In this document: positions 42,981 through 51,710 of the stretch, in pieces | Numbering within the stretch: position 1 is the first letter of the stretch | Layout: each line of letters begins with the position of its first letter | Source of the DNA: Mycobacterium paraffinicum | Lineage (GTDB): Bacteria > Actinomycetota > Actinomycetes > Mycobacteriales > Mycobacteriaceae | DNA length: 64,000 bases | Direction: 5' to 3' | Assembly: GCF_001907675.1 (NCBI RefSeq) | Contig: NZ_MPNT01000027.1 | Location: 1 to 64,000, forward strand | Position numbers and translations under genes: made by a program | Notes under the pieces: model-generated | Databases searched by the model: none | What the model was told of the DNA's origin: nothing | Seen by the model: the letters and a program-made list of their open reading frames with translations, nothing else

Positions 42981-43808
42981 TTATCGGGTGAGGGCTCGGC
43001 GGTGGACGGTTTCGATGCTCTTGGTGGTGTTGGCGGTGAGGCGTTCAGGGATGATGGCGCCGGCGTCGTCGAGCAGGTTCAGAGCTTTGGTGAGGGCGTT
43101 GTGCGCGTTCTCCTCGGTGACCGCGGGGTCGCGGGCTTGGCGCATGAGCTTTTGGGCCTGATCGATCTTGTGGCGCTCGTCGGGGGTGAGCCGGCGGCCG
43201 CCATGGCTGATGCCCAATCGCGCTTTGCGGCGGGCGTTTTCGTCTGCCGCGCCGAATGCGCGGCGGGCCGCGGCGGCCGCGTCGACGAAGGCGATGACCA
43301 TGTCGGTGTCGGCTGGGACGGTTTCGGTGCACAGGGCCTGCGCGGTACCGAAGGCGGTGTAGAACGCCGCGGTGGCTGGTTCGGTGATGTCGCCGAGGAG
43401 ACGGCGGGTGAAGTACACCGATTCGGGGTCGTTTTCGAAGGCCATCAGGGCCTCGCTGGTGTCGGCCAGCGTCGTGACGCCTTGCTGCCAGAGTTGGATC
43501 TGTGCGGCTCGGCGCTCTTGTTGTGCGCGTTTGTCGACGCGGCGGCTAGTCAGGTATCGCGACGTGCCCAGGATCAGTAGGGCGGCGATGAGGATCCCCA
43601 GGCCGATGGTGGCCGGGGTGACCCAGTCGATGGGCGGGTCGGGCGTCGCGGCTGGCGGTGGGGTGCTGACGGGGTGGTGGGCGGCAGGTTGGGTGAGTAG
43701 TCCTGACATGTCCGAGGCGGTTCGGACCATCTGGGGAAGGATGCCGACCAGGGCAAGCAGGATGGTGCTGCTCAGAATAAGTTTGAGGATTGCTCTGGAT
43801 TCGGGCAT
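42981..43808 (-). CDS. Two-TM membrane protein with cytoplasmic helical domain
   Basis: This 275-residue protein has a TM segment at about residues 9-26, a Pro-rich extracytoplasmic loop and a second TM at about 66-83. A long charged helical cytoplasmic domain of ~185 residues follows. The family is not recognised. It starts 34 bases after the HNH nuclease gene on the same strand. Confidence 0.55.
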   Translation of the reverse strand: MPESRAILKLILSSTILLALVGILPQMVRTASDMSGLLTQPAAHHPVSTPPPAATPDPPIDWVTPATIGLGILIAALLILGTSRYLTSRRVDKRAQQERRAAQIQLWQQGVTTLADTSEALMAFENDPESVYFTRRLLGDITEPATAAFYTAFGTAQALCTETVPADTDMVIAFVDAAAAARRAFGAADENARRKARLGISHGGRRLTPDERHKIDQAQKLMRQARDPAVTEENAHNALTKALNLLDDAGAIIPERLTANTTKSIETVHRRALTR

Positions 43809-43842
43809 GGGCGTTGGCCTTTCGGGATATCCGGGGGGCGGC

Positions 43843-44532
43843 TCAGTCGGTCTGGCAGGCCGCGGTTGCGGCCGCGCGGTCTTTGATGGTGATCGGCAGG
43901 TGGTACTTGACGGTGACGGTGAGATAGCGGATGACGTAGGGGCATTTGCCGATCGCGGGTAGCCATTCCGAGGGGGTGGATTCGCCCTTGCTGCTGTTGG
44001 CTGAGCTGGATACCGCTACGAGCTCTGCCATGTCGTTGGCGAAGATCCGGCGCTGCTGCAGATCCCATTGGGCCGCACCAGCGTCCCAGGCCGCCTTCAG
44101 CGGCACTATATGGTCGACGGCAACATGTTTGAGGTCGACGGCCTGCCCGGTGTAGGGGTCTGGCACCAGCCGTCCTGCGATGACCTTGCAGTCCCGGGTT
44201 CCCGGCTTGTACTCGATGTCTTGTAACGCTGTGTGTAGCAGCCGGTTTCGTGTGTCGCATCCGCTGTGATCTAGGGGGTCATTCCACGCGGCGCCAAACA
44301 CGCAGCCGTGCCCTTTGCCGCATCCGCGGTCATACCCGGGTACGGGGTTGATCTGGTCGACGATGCGTACCTGTGCGAGCAGGCCGGCCAGGGAACCGGT
44401 AGCCGGCGCCGGCGCCGCTGGGTTGGATTGGCTGACGCCGAGGTGGGCGCACCCCGCGGTGATGGCCGCGGCCGCAACCACAGCCCACCGGCTGCCGCGG
44501 CGCCGTCGGGTTGTGGTCGCGGTGGCGTGCAT
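43843..44532 (-). CDS. Exported HNH endonuclease (DUF1524-like)
   Basis: This protein of about 229 residues starts with RRRRGSRW, a hydrophobic signal and a Cys (ITAGCAHLG) that could be a weak lipobox. The catalytic part has VDHIVPLKAAWDAG, then ANDMAELVAVSSSANSSKG and TPSEWLP, the HNH arrangement of secreted DUF1524-type nucleases. It probably degrades DNA outside the cytoplasm. ATG 44532 fits a signal peptide better than GTG 44586. Confidence 0.75.
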   Translation of the reverse strand: MHATATTTRRRRGSRWAVVAAAAITAGCAHLGVSQSNPAAPAPATGSLAGLLAQVRIVDQINPVPGYDRGCGKGHGCVFGAAWNDPLDHSGCDTRNRLLHTALQDIEYKPGTRDCKVIAGRLVPDPYTGQAVDLKHVAVDHIVPLKAAWDAGAAQWDLQQRRIFANDMAELVAVSSSANSSKGESTPSEWLPAIGKCPYVIRYLTVTVKYHLPITIKDRAAATAACQTD

Positions 44533-44655
44533 GTTGCTGACCGTAACGCGGACCAGCGACACAGTGGACGCTTCGTCGATTGGCACTGGCGTTTGTTTCG
44601 CTTGGTGCGTTGTCGTTGCGTCGGTGATGTCGGTTCTGTGGCTGATAATGAGTGG

Positions 44656-45348
44656 ATGTCTGAGCCTGTGGGTAGCAGTCGGCAGTCACCCAAACTGCCG
44701 CCCGCGCGAATCCAGGACCTGACGATGCTGGTTCGGTTCCTGGCAGGCCCGCGGCGATCCGCGCTCTCACTGATGCCGGGCGTGCGCTCGCTGAGCAATA
44801 CTCCTTTGAAGAGGGCGGTGTCATCACCGCGCTCGGGAGCGACTGACCCGCCGGTGCACGGCATGCGCGAGCATGAAACTGGTGGGCAGTGGAGCGATTT
44901 CAGCCGCACCGTGTTCGAGTTCGCCTGCGTTCTGGCTGCCACCCAGTCCCACGGCTGGCCAGAGGATCCGTGGGAATTCTGGGCGCAACCGTGGCAATGG
45001 GACAGAGCGCATGCATTGTGGGCCAGGCTCGGCAAACCGCAACAGCCGCACCCGATGTGGCGCCGTTTCGGGTATGCCGTCGACACCCACAGCGAAGATG
45101 CAGCACTTGCTGAACTGGAAGAATCTGGCACGCTCACGCCGCTGTGGTGGGAAGACGACCGTGAATGGTCGCCCTTCGCGGCTGCCCTTGCAGCAGCGGG
45201 CCACCGCTACCTCGCCGACTACGGTGCGCCGCTACTCGGTGACGGCGAAAAGGGCCTGGTGTTTCGCTGGGTCTTGGACGAAGCTCATACGGCCTGGGTG
45301 GAACTTGGCCGGCCCAGCCACATAGGCGTGGCTGGGCCGAATTTCTGA
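44656..45348 (+). CDS. Hypothetical protein
   Basis: This 230-residue protein has 'SDFSRTVFEFACVLAATQSHGWPEDPWEFW' in its first half and is Trp-rich throughout. ATG 44656 was chosen; GATAAT (44643-44648) lies 7 bases upstream and could be a -10 box for a leaderless transcript. No family is recognised. It diverges from the HNH gene. Confidence 0.5.
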   Translation: MSEPVGSSRQSPKLPPARIQDLTMLVRFLAGPRRSALSLMPGVRSLSNTPLKRAVSSPRSGATDPPVHGMREHETGGQWSDFSRTVFEFACVLAATQSHGWPEDPWEFWAQPWQWDRAHALWARLGKPQQPHPMWRRFGYAVDTHSEDAALAELEESGTLTPLWWEDDREWSPFAAALAAAGHRYLADYGAPLLGDGEKGLVFRWVLDEAHTAWVELGRPSHIGVAGPNF

Positions 45349-45571
45349 TCCGGTGGAGGATCGTCTCCGCCTCGCGATGACTCGGTAGGAAAGGCCCCGC
45401 GAGCTTCTGAGTTCTCTGGCCGCCTATCTGGTTAAGGCTGCGGCGCGAGGGCCGGGCCCGTAAGATCTGCGCATCCTGGGCGATGAAGCCCCCGCGTGCT
45501 TGGCGATAGCCTTCTTTCTCTGCCCGCCGCCTAGACATTGCCCACTACACCAACATTCGTGAGGATTTGCC

Positions 45572-45757
45572 GTGCGCGATGAGTTATTCTCCGGCTTCAG
45601 CGAAAGCGGGTGGGACGAGGCGCCGTGGGACGCTGAGCCCACATTCACTGCTGAGGAATTGCAGATCCTGCTCAATCCGACACTGTCGGCCGCGGAAGCC
45701 GCTGAACGCGTCGGCTGCGTCGTACACGATGTTCTGCGGTTGCGTCGAACATCCTGA
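45572..45757 (+). CDS. Small HTH-like protein
   Basis: This 61-residue acidic protein starts at a GTG with AGGATT upstream. The end ([22 protein letters not shown]) looks like a short helix-turn-helix. No family is recognised. It stands alone between a hypothetical gene and vapBC. Confidence 0.45.
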   Translation: MRDELFSGFSESGWDEAPWDAEPTFTAEELQILLNPTLSAAEAAERVGCVVHDVLRLRRTS

Positions 45758-45826
45758 GCGCGATGGTCGTCGACGCGAAATGCCGCTACCGCGGCTCCGC
45801 AGGGAACGAGTCCCCACTCGGAGGTT

Positions 45827-45855
45827 GTGGTACCCGTCAGCATTATTGTGGTACC
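45827..45855. promoter_or_regulatory. vapBC operator with two GTGGTACC repeats
   Basis: GTGGTACC occurs at 45827-45834 and 45848-45855, exactly 21 bp (two helical turns) apart, 8 bases before the vapB ATG. The same GGTACC core occurs in the Doc operator at 32367-32406. Confidence 0.6.
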
Positions 45856-45863
45856 ATCTACCT

Positions 45864-46127
45864 ATGGCGCTGAACATCAAAGACCCCGAGGTCGACCTGC
45901 TCGCCGAAGAACTCGCCGCCCGGATGGGCCACCGCAACAAGACACAGGCCATCCGCGACGCCCTCCGAGCCCAGCTCGCCCTCCTCGAAGCCCAAGCAGG
46001 CGATCGCGTCACCCATCTGCTCGACGTCATGCGGACCGAAATCTGGCCCCTGTTACCCGACCACACACCGATCACCAAACAGGAACGCGAGCAGATCCTC
46101 GGCTATGACCCCGAGACGGGAGTCTGA
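45864..46127 (+). CDS. vapB: VapB-type antitoxin (Rv0623-like)
   Basis: This 87-residue protein opens with [18 protein letters not shown] and has [14 protein letters not shown], the pattern of the Rv0623-like VapB antitoxins common in mycobacteria. The C-terminal tail ends [13 protein letters not shown], which inserts into the toxin groove in known complexes. It precedes the toxin by 3 bases. Confidence 0.87.
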   Translation: MALNIKDPEVDLLAEELAARMGHRNKTQAIRDALRAQLALLEAQAGDRVTHLLDVMRTEIWPLLPDHTPITKQEREQILGYDPETGV

Positions 46128-46130
46128 CCG

Positions 46131-46571
46131 TTGATCGTCGACACCTCAGCACTCATCGCGCTGATCCAAAACGAGCCCGCCGCCGAACAGGTCGCCGCCG
46201 CCCTTGCCGGCACCCGCCATCCCGTCATCGGCGCACCCACGCTGACTGAAACACTTATCGTGCTAACAGCCCGCCAGGGCCCAGTCGCGCGAACCGTATT
46301 CGACCGCCTCCGAAGCGAAATCAACCTCAGCGTGGCTGAATTCACCACCGACCACGCTTACGCAGCCCAACGCGCATACGTCCAATACGGCCGCGGCAAC
46401 CACCCCGCCGCTCTCAACTTTGGCGACTGCATGAGCTATGCCACCGCCCAACTCGCGCACGAGCCACTTCTAGCCATCGGCAATGACTTCCCACAGACCG
46501 ACCTTGAATTCGGCGCAGGCATCATCGGTTACTGGCCCACACCGCTCAGAACAGCACGCCTGCCGACATGA
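46131..46571 (+). CDS. vapC: VapC-type PIN toxin
   Basis: This 146-residue PIN domain has [31 protein letters not shown] and IGNDFPQTD, all four acidic sites intact. It starts at a TTG 3 bases after the antitoxin stop, preceded by GACGGGAG. VapC of this branch often cuts tRNA or 23S rRNA. Its partner is the upstream gene. Confidence 0.87.
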   Translation: MIVDTSALIALIQNEPAAEQVAAALAGTRHPVIGAPTLTETLIVLTARQGPVARTVFDRLRSEINLSVAEFTTDHAYAAQRAYVQYGRGNHPAALNFGDCMSYATAQLAHEPLLAIGNDFPQTDLEFGAGIIGYWPTPLRTARLPT

Positions 46572-46686
46572 CCGAACGCCACAGCGGGAACAGAGCCGGA
46601 CCGATATGCATGCCCTTGTCGGACCACAGATTCGAACGTGGCACAACGTAGCGGAACACCACACCGAGAAACCGGCTGTTTTTCTG

Positions 46687-48573
46687 CTACGGCTGACGGC
46701 GTCGGTCGTCGCTCTGGCGCGTTGCTCCGTGCATGAGCACCTCGGTGGCGCTGACGAGCTCATCGTGTTGTTCGATGAGGCCGTTGCGGCGCAGCTGGCC
46801 GAGGTAGGTCGAGAAGGTGCCGCCGCTGACGCTGACGCCGGCCACGTCGGCGATCTGGGTTCTAGTCAGCCCGTTCGGGTAGGCGTCGATGGCTGCTTGC
46901 AGCATTCGTGCCGCGCCGGCGCGCAGGACGCCGAGGTAATGCTGCTGGAGTTCTTGGGCGGTCATCGGTTCCGGACGGTGGCCAAGGTAATTCCAGCCGG
47001 TCTCGGTCAAGGTAAATCCAGTGGCGTTTTCGTCGATGAGTCCTGCGCGGCGCAGTTGGCCGAGGTAGGTAGACCAGGTGCCTCCGGTGTGCTTCATGCG
47101 GGCGACGGTGGCCCACTGGGCTTTGGTGAGTCGCAGCGGGGCCATCCGGGCCAGCGCCGTGATCATGCGTTGCGCTCCGGATCGAAAGCGCAGCGGTGCG
47201 TCGGGATTTGGTTCGGACGCCGGGGAAAGGTCGGTGGCTGAAGAGGTTTCACCGTTGGTCTGTGTGGTCACCGCGTGGGTGGGTTGAGGTTCGGCCTGGT
47301 GTTGGGGTTTGGCGGGTGCTGCCGGAGGTGGGGTCTCCTGCCTTGTTGCGATAGGCGATGCCGGCGCGGTGGTAAGGGCATGCAGCGCCGAGCTGATCAG
47401 ATCAGCCGCTGAGCGCAGGGACTTGACGACATCGGGATCTACGTGACGTCGTGTCTGAAGGTCGGCGAGTTGTGCACGTAGTGCTGCGATTTCATTCGCG
47501 CGGTCCTCGAGGAGCTGAGCGGAGCCAGACGCCTGCCGAGTCGTATGCTCCGCGCGCGCAGTGGCCGCGGCGAGTTGGCTACGCAGGGATTGTATTTCGG
47601 TGTGCAACACGTGAGGGTCGTTGTGGCGTACGCGTTCTCGTGTGGCAGCGATCTCCGCGCCGAGCTTTTCCAGATCGATGTCAGCTCGCTTTTTCGGGAT
47701 CACCCGTGTCTGTCCTGGCTTGGGTGTGGCGTGCGAATCGAAGGTGCTGAACATGGGAAACGTTGTGCGTTCGAGGATTCGGAGAAATCCGGGGCTCCAC
47801 ACCCACCCTTGGCCGGTGGGTAGCGACGGCAGCGATGTGATGACCTCGCGGGCGGTGGTGTCATCATGGTCGGCGTTGACACTGATCCAGTCTTGGACGG
47901 CCTTGATCGAGCGGGGCCCGGTCATTCGGAGCAAGATCACCGTCTCCATCAGCTCCAAGACGGATTTCGCAGTTTCCTGGGGTCGCTGGCTGACGACGGT
48001 CATGCCCAGGCCGCGGTGGCGGCCGCGTTTGGCGAGGTCCTCCATCGCTCCCAGGAGCCGTGCGGTGTCCGCGGCGGCGCGCTGGGGGATGAGGACGTCG
48101 GCCTCTTCGATCACCACGTGGAGCGGGTCGCGGTTGCGGTGGTAGAGCCGTTCGGCGAATGCGGTGGCAAACGTGCGTGCCTGGGACTTGCTCATGTGTG
48201 ACAGGTCCAGCACCGCGGGGAGCCGGTCGTCGACGATGAGGTCTGCGAGGAGATGGCCGGCGGAGGGTTCGAGAGGGACGTCGTGGTGGTCCCCGCCGAA
48301 GATCACGAAGGGCAGGCCTGCGCCCTTGCCGTCGGCGCTGGAGCGGATGCCCCACCAGTCGCCTTTGACATCGAGCACGACCACGGGCAGTCCGGCTGTG
48401 TGCATCAGTTCGACGAGTCGGTGTGTGACGGCGGACTTTCCGCCGCCACGGTTCGCGAGCACCGCGACTGTTGCGGTCACTATTTCGGGTGGCAGGCGGA
48501 CAGCGGGGGCGAGGTCGATCGCTGGGATCGTGGTCGTCACGGCCTGGGCGTTTCTGCTGGCCACGCGGTTCAT
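46687..48573 (-). CDS. HerA-like ATPase with two C-terminal winged helices
   Basis: This 628-residue protein has a Walker A motif ANRGGGKSA near residue 42 and a Walker B motif HVVIEEADVLIPQ near residue 155, as in HerA/VirD4-type DNA-translocating ATPases. A coiled coil (about 300-380) and a Pro/Thr linker lead to two similar winged-helix units, each with a GGT(W/F)STYLGQLRR(A/N)GLI motif. It may move or process plasmid DNA; a conjugative coupling role is possible. Confidence 0.7.
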   Translation of the reverse strand: MNRVASRNAQAVTTTIPAIDLAPAVRLPPEIVTATVAVLANRGGGKSAVTHRLVELMHTAGLPVVVLDVKGDWWGIRSSADGKGAGLPFVIFGGDHHDVPLEPSAGHLLADLIVDDRLPAVLDLSHMSKSQARTFATAFAERLYHRNRDPLHVVIEEADVLIPQRAAADTARLLGAMEDLAKRGRHRGLGMTVVSQRPQETAKSVLELMETVILLRMTGPRSIKAVQDWISVNADHDDTTAREVITSLPSLPTGQGWVWSPGFLRILERTTFPMFSTFDSHATPKPGQTRVIPKKRADIDLEKLGAEIAATRERVRHNDPHVLHTEIQSLRSQLAAATARAEHTTRQASGSAQLLEDRANEIAALRAQLADLQTRRHVDPDVVKSLRSAADLISSALHALTTAPASPIATRQETPPPAAPAKPQHQAEPQPTHAVTTQTNGETSSATDLSPASEPNPDAPLRFRSGAQRMITALARMAPLRLTKAQWATVARMKHTGGTWSTYLGQLRRAGLIDENATGFTLTETGWNYLGHRPEPMTAQELQQHYLGVLRAGAARMLQAAIDAYPNGLTRTQIADVAGVSVSGGTFSTYLGQLRRNGLIEQHDELVSATEVLMHGATRQSDDRRRQP

Positions 48574-48610
48574 AAGGCGACGATAGCGCCGTAGCGCGAC
48601 GCGGCGGCGT

Positions 48611-49276
48611 TTAGCTGATGGGGCTGGAGGTGGCGGCGGTGACGAAGGCGGTGCAGGCGGTGGGGTCTTTGCGGCCGGTCGCGGATTTGAGGCGGCTGTT
48701 GGCGTCGACGCCGTACGGGCGGACAGCGTGGATGGCGTGGCCGACGTTGTCGGCGGCCAGGCCGCCGGCGAGGATGACTGGGAGGGGGTGGAGGCGTTCG
48801 ACGATGCGGCGGCTGGTGGTCCAGTCGTGTGTGAGTCCGGTGCCGCCCAAGCGTGTTTCGGTGCGGCTATCGAGCAGTAGCGCGTGGGCGGTGGTGGCTG
48901 CTTCGTCGGCTTCGTCGAGGCTGTGCGGGCCGGTGATGTGCACGGTGCGGATGATGCGGCGGTTGGCGCGGCGGCCCCAGAGTTCGCGTGCAGCGTCGGG
49001 GGTCAGGGCACCGTGGGCTTGGATGGTGTCGACGCCGAGGAGGTCGGCCACTTCGCAGATGCGCGAGGCGTCGGTGAGGTGGGTGACTAGCACCGTCGAA
49101 ACGAAGACCGGAGTGGCCGCTGCGAGGTGTTGGGCTTGTTCGATGTCGAGTTGGTCCTCGCTGAGGTGGGTGGTGCCGACGATCAGCCCTATTGCGTCGG
49201 CGCCGGCGGTGACCGCGGCCGCCAGGTCGTCTCGCGTTCCGATGCCGCAAATCTTCACGCGCACAGCAGAATTCAT
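48611..49276 (-). CDS. trpF: Phosphoribosylanthranilate isomerase-like protein
   Basis: This 221-residue TIM barrel has VKICGIGTRDD with catalytic Cys10, a LLLDSRTETRLGGTGLTHDW stretch with the catalytic Asp, and VILAGGLAADNV. These are the TrpF motifs for the Amadori step in tryptophan synthesis. The phosphate motif reads GVDANSRLK instead of GVDVSSGVE. No other trp gene is near. It may have a different substrate or serve a specialised metabolite. Confidence 0.75.
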   Translation of the reverse strand: MNSAVRVKICGIGTRDDLAAAVTAGADAIGLIVGTTHLSEDQLDIEQAQHLAAATPVFVSTVLVTHLTDASRICEVADLLGVDTIQAHGALTPDAARELWGRRANRRIIRTVHITGPHSLDEADEAATTAHALLLDSRTETRLGGTGLTHDWTTSRRIVERLHPLPVILAGGLAADNVGHAIHAVRPYGVDANSRLKSATGRKDPTACTAFVTAATSSPIS

Positions 49277-49287
49277 CGCCGGGCCAG

Positions 49288-49995
49288 TTAGTCGCGTTGG
49301 GCGCGTATGTAGAGGAAGAACGGTTGGGTGTTCAATGCGTGGAGCAGCTCGGCGTCGATGTCAGCGCTGGGCTGGATCTGTGGTTCTTCGACGGTGTCGA
49401 TGCTGAAGCCGGCGCGGCGCAGTTCACCGAAGATGCTCGATAAGGGCCGGCGGTATGACTGGGCTGTGACCTCGAGGCCGCCCCAGTTCCACTCCTCGCT
49501 GACCAGCTGAGTGCGGTGGTAGTCCGTGCGATCTGACAACAGCCATCCGGTGATGGGGTGATGCAGGGAGAAGACCAGCGTTCCGCCGGGCTTGAGGCAG
49601 CGGTGAAGTTCTCGCATCAGCGGGGCCCAGTCTTGGATGTAGTGCAGGACTAGCGAGGCCACGACGACGTCCACGCTGGCGCTTGGGGCGATGTCACTGG
49701 GCTGGTCGAGGTCGACCAGTTTGAACTGCGCCGCAGTGCCCACCCGTTGACGGGCCAGCTCAATCATCTGTGGCTCGGCGTCCACGGAGAGCACCTCGGC
49801 GGCTCGTTGCACCAGGTGGGTGGTCAGGCCGCCGGCTGCGCACCCGAGTTCGAGAATGCGTTTTCCGCTCAAATCGCCGGCGAGTTCAAGGATGGTGGGC
49901 CGGTCGTATTGGGTGTTGACCGGATTCTTCACTGACCAGGCGGCGTAGGCGCTGGCGTGGTCTTTGAACAGCGAGGTGGCGGTCATCGCTTTCAT
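49288..49995 (-). CDS. SAM-dependent methyltransferase
   Basis: This 235-residue class I methyltransferase has motif I (ILELGCAAGGLTTHL), SVDAEPQMIELAR, VDVVVASLVLHYI and LKPGGTLVFS. Substrate is unknown; the family often methylates small molecules. It ends 11 bases before the TrpF-like start, so both genes are probably one unit. Confidence 0.85.
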   Translation of the reverse strand: MKAMTATSLFKDHASAYAAWSVKNPVNTQYDRPTILELAGDLSGKRILELGCAAGGLTTHLVQRAAEVLSVDAEPQMIELARQRVGTAAQFKLVDLDQPSDIAPSASVDVVVASLVLHYIQDWAPLMRELHRCLKPGGTLVFSLHHPITGWLLSDRTDYHRTQLVSEEWNWGGLEVTAQSYRRPLSSIFGELRRAGFSIDTVEEPQIQPSADIDAELLHALNTQPFFLYIRAQRD

Positions 49996-50061
49996 CGTAG
50001 GGTCACTCGGCGCCCAGTTTGCGGAGCGCGATGTCTCTTCCGGGCCTCTTCTCGTCTTCCG

Positions 50062-50099
50062 GAGTCGCGTCGAGTCGCGTGGTGAAGTCGCATAGAGTC
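50062..50099. repeat. Phased GAGTC repeats upstream of the regulator
   Basis: GAGTC occurs at 50062, 50072 and 50095 and AAGTC at 50085, in two pairs spaced 10 bp. They lie just before the regulator gene and are the probable binding site for it. Confidence 0.65.
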
Positions 50100-50123
50100 G
50101 CTTTTGGCTTCTAGGCTGGCTGT

Positions 50124-50909
50124 GTGGCGAATTTGTTGAAGGCGCTTCTCGACGAACGTCACATGCACGCGTACTCCGAATTCATCGCTGAATATAAGCG
50201 CGCGGCCCGGGAATTAGACCTGCCCCGTAATGCCGTCCCCCCGACCAAATCGCAGTATTACCGCTGGGTCGGAGGTCAGGTGCGGACCCTTCCTCAAGGG
50301 CATCACTGTGTGGTGCTCGAGCGGATGTTTTCGGGCTGGACGGCCAAAGAGCTGTTCGGCCATGAGCAGCCTCGCGAGCCGTCTGTTGCGGGTGATGACG
50401 ATGTGCTGGTCGGGATCGGTCCGGGCCTAGACCCTGCGCTGTTGGCGGGGGTGTGGGCGACGGGATATCTCATCAGCGGCGGGTACCGGCACGTCGATTT
50501 GTCGACGGTCGATGTGCGGGGGGCGGGGATGGTGTCGCGTAACTATCCGCCGGCGCCGCGGTTTGAAGGTCATTCGGCTGGGCACGAAACCGATGTCACC
50601 GCGCGGCTGTTCGGCCGGCACTTGATGGGGCATTTCCGTAATCACAACGACCGCTACTTCTTTGGCTCGTTGCATCTTGTGATGCTGCCCGGTGAAACGA
50701 TTCTCGACGGCTACTACACCGGTTTTCTCAATGATGCTGCGGTGGTGGCCCATCCGTGGCGGTGGGTGCGGGTGGATCCACGGACGGTTGAGGGAGTCGA
50801 CCTCAATGCGGTCACCTTGGGCGATCCCGCCGTTGTCTATGACGCCCTCGCCGGGCGTAACCAGTTCGACGGGCCGCTCGCGCTCTCAGACATCGTCGGC
50901 GCTGCCTGA
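50124..50909 (+). CDS. HTH regulator with C-terminal sensor-like domain
   Basis: This 261-residue protein has an N-terminal helical domain (ALLDERHMHAYSEFIAEYKR to GWTAKELFG, about residues 6-82) of the HTH type common in actinobacterial plasmids. A C-terminal domain follows (about 100-255) with YPPAPRFEGH and NDRYFFGSLHL. It is the intact paralogue of the split gene at 23033-23823. It starts at a GTG. Phased GAGTC repeats on both sides suggest autoregulation. Confidence 0.7.
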   Translation: MANLLKALLDERHMHAYSEFIAEYKRAARELDLPRNAVPPTKSQYYRWVGGQVRTLPQGHHCVVLERMFSGWTAKELFGHEQPREPSVAGDDDVLVGIGPGLDPALLAGVWATGYLISGGYRHVDLSTVDVRGAGMVSRNYPPAPRFEGHSAGHETDVTARLFGRHLMGHFRNHNDRYFFGSLHLVMLPGETILDGYYTGFLNDAAVVAHPWRWVRVDPRTVEGVDLNAVTLGDPAVVYDALAGRNQFDGPLALSDIVGAA

Positions 50910-50935
50910 ACGGCGGCCCGCGCGACGCGGTAGCC

Positions 50936-50953
50936 GAGTCGCGTCGAGTCGCG
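50936..50953. repeat. Copy of the phased repeat downstream of the regulator
   Basis: GAGTCGCGTCGAGTCGCG is identical to 50062-50079, placing the same 18-bp sequence on both sides of the regulator gene. Confidence 0.7.
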
Positions 50954-51158
50954 CGGTGTGGCGGGACGAAATACGACTCGGTACGCGACTAAACGGGTCT
51001 GCAAGCCGTCGCGGAACGACCGCCCGATCGCGCATTGTGTCGCTATGTCACCGATGTGGAGTAGTGGTGCGGTAGGGGCGGGGGCCTGTCCGAGCCCAGG
51101 GTTGAAGCCCTCGGGCGCTGCCGTGCTGCCCTGCCCGCTTTGGGCTAGACCACAGCGC

Positions 51159-51315
51159 AAAACATAGCGCGGTGTTTACAGCCATTGCACCGCTGTGTTT
51201 TTGTTGGTAGCGTCTGCACCCATACCCAGCAGGCCAAGGCAAGGAGACCGGCCCTAATGAGTGGCTTAACACCACCCGCAGAGACCCCAGAAAACAGCGC
51301 GCCAAAACACAGCAC
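51159..51315. repeat. AAAACACAGC-type repeat cluster
   Basis: Related copies are AAAACATAGCGC (51159), AAAACACAGCG inverted (51191-51202), AAAACAGCGC (51291) and AAAACACAGCAC (51304). The first two form an imperfect inverted repeat. They may be binding sites of a replication or partition protein. Confidence 0.4.
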
Positions 51316-51710
51316 CCGCAGATCGCGGCGTGCCGCCACAGTCCGCTGGGCCCCCCTCGGCGCCACCGCCTTTTGCCTGCCGCTCACCGGCTTTCCCCAT
51401 TCGCGGGCCCGACTCCACTCACGGCGATTGTTATCGAATCGTTATTGGCGAGTTGTCGTTTTTTCCTTTGCTCACTTTCGTGACTTTCCGCTTTTGACCT
51501 GTTGGAATTTTTCTGTACCCAGCCTCGATGCCGGGGCAAAGGCATAGGGCGTTCGGAGGACCGATGGGAATGGAAAGGCTCACCAGCAGGCCCGTTGTGG
51601 CCGTGGCTGCTGGTTGCGCGCCGGCCTTTCCCCGCGCGCAGCGTGGTTGCGTGGCGCGCGCCGATGCAGGCTGCGTCGGCGGCAAGGGTTTGCTGGGGAT
51701 GTCGGCGTCG

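Larger units (their letters stand above)
50910..51710. other. 800-base region without a convincing gene
   Basis: This stretch holds GAGTC repeats (50936-50953), an AAAACACAGC repeat cluster (51159-51315), an AT-rich patch (51425-51520) and a near-perfect inverted repeat GCCGATGCAG-G-CTGCGTCGGC (51660-51680). A frame from ATG 51257 has a fair ribosome site but odd composition. The repeats next to an AT-rich patch would fit a replication or partition site. Confidence 0.4.

Noticed and set aside
51257..51547. 97-codon frame with AAGGAGA upstream
   Set aside because: Despite the ribosome site, composition is Arg/Ser-rich and erratic, it overlaps the repeat cluster and AT-rich patch, and no motif is seen.
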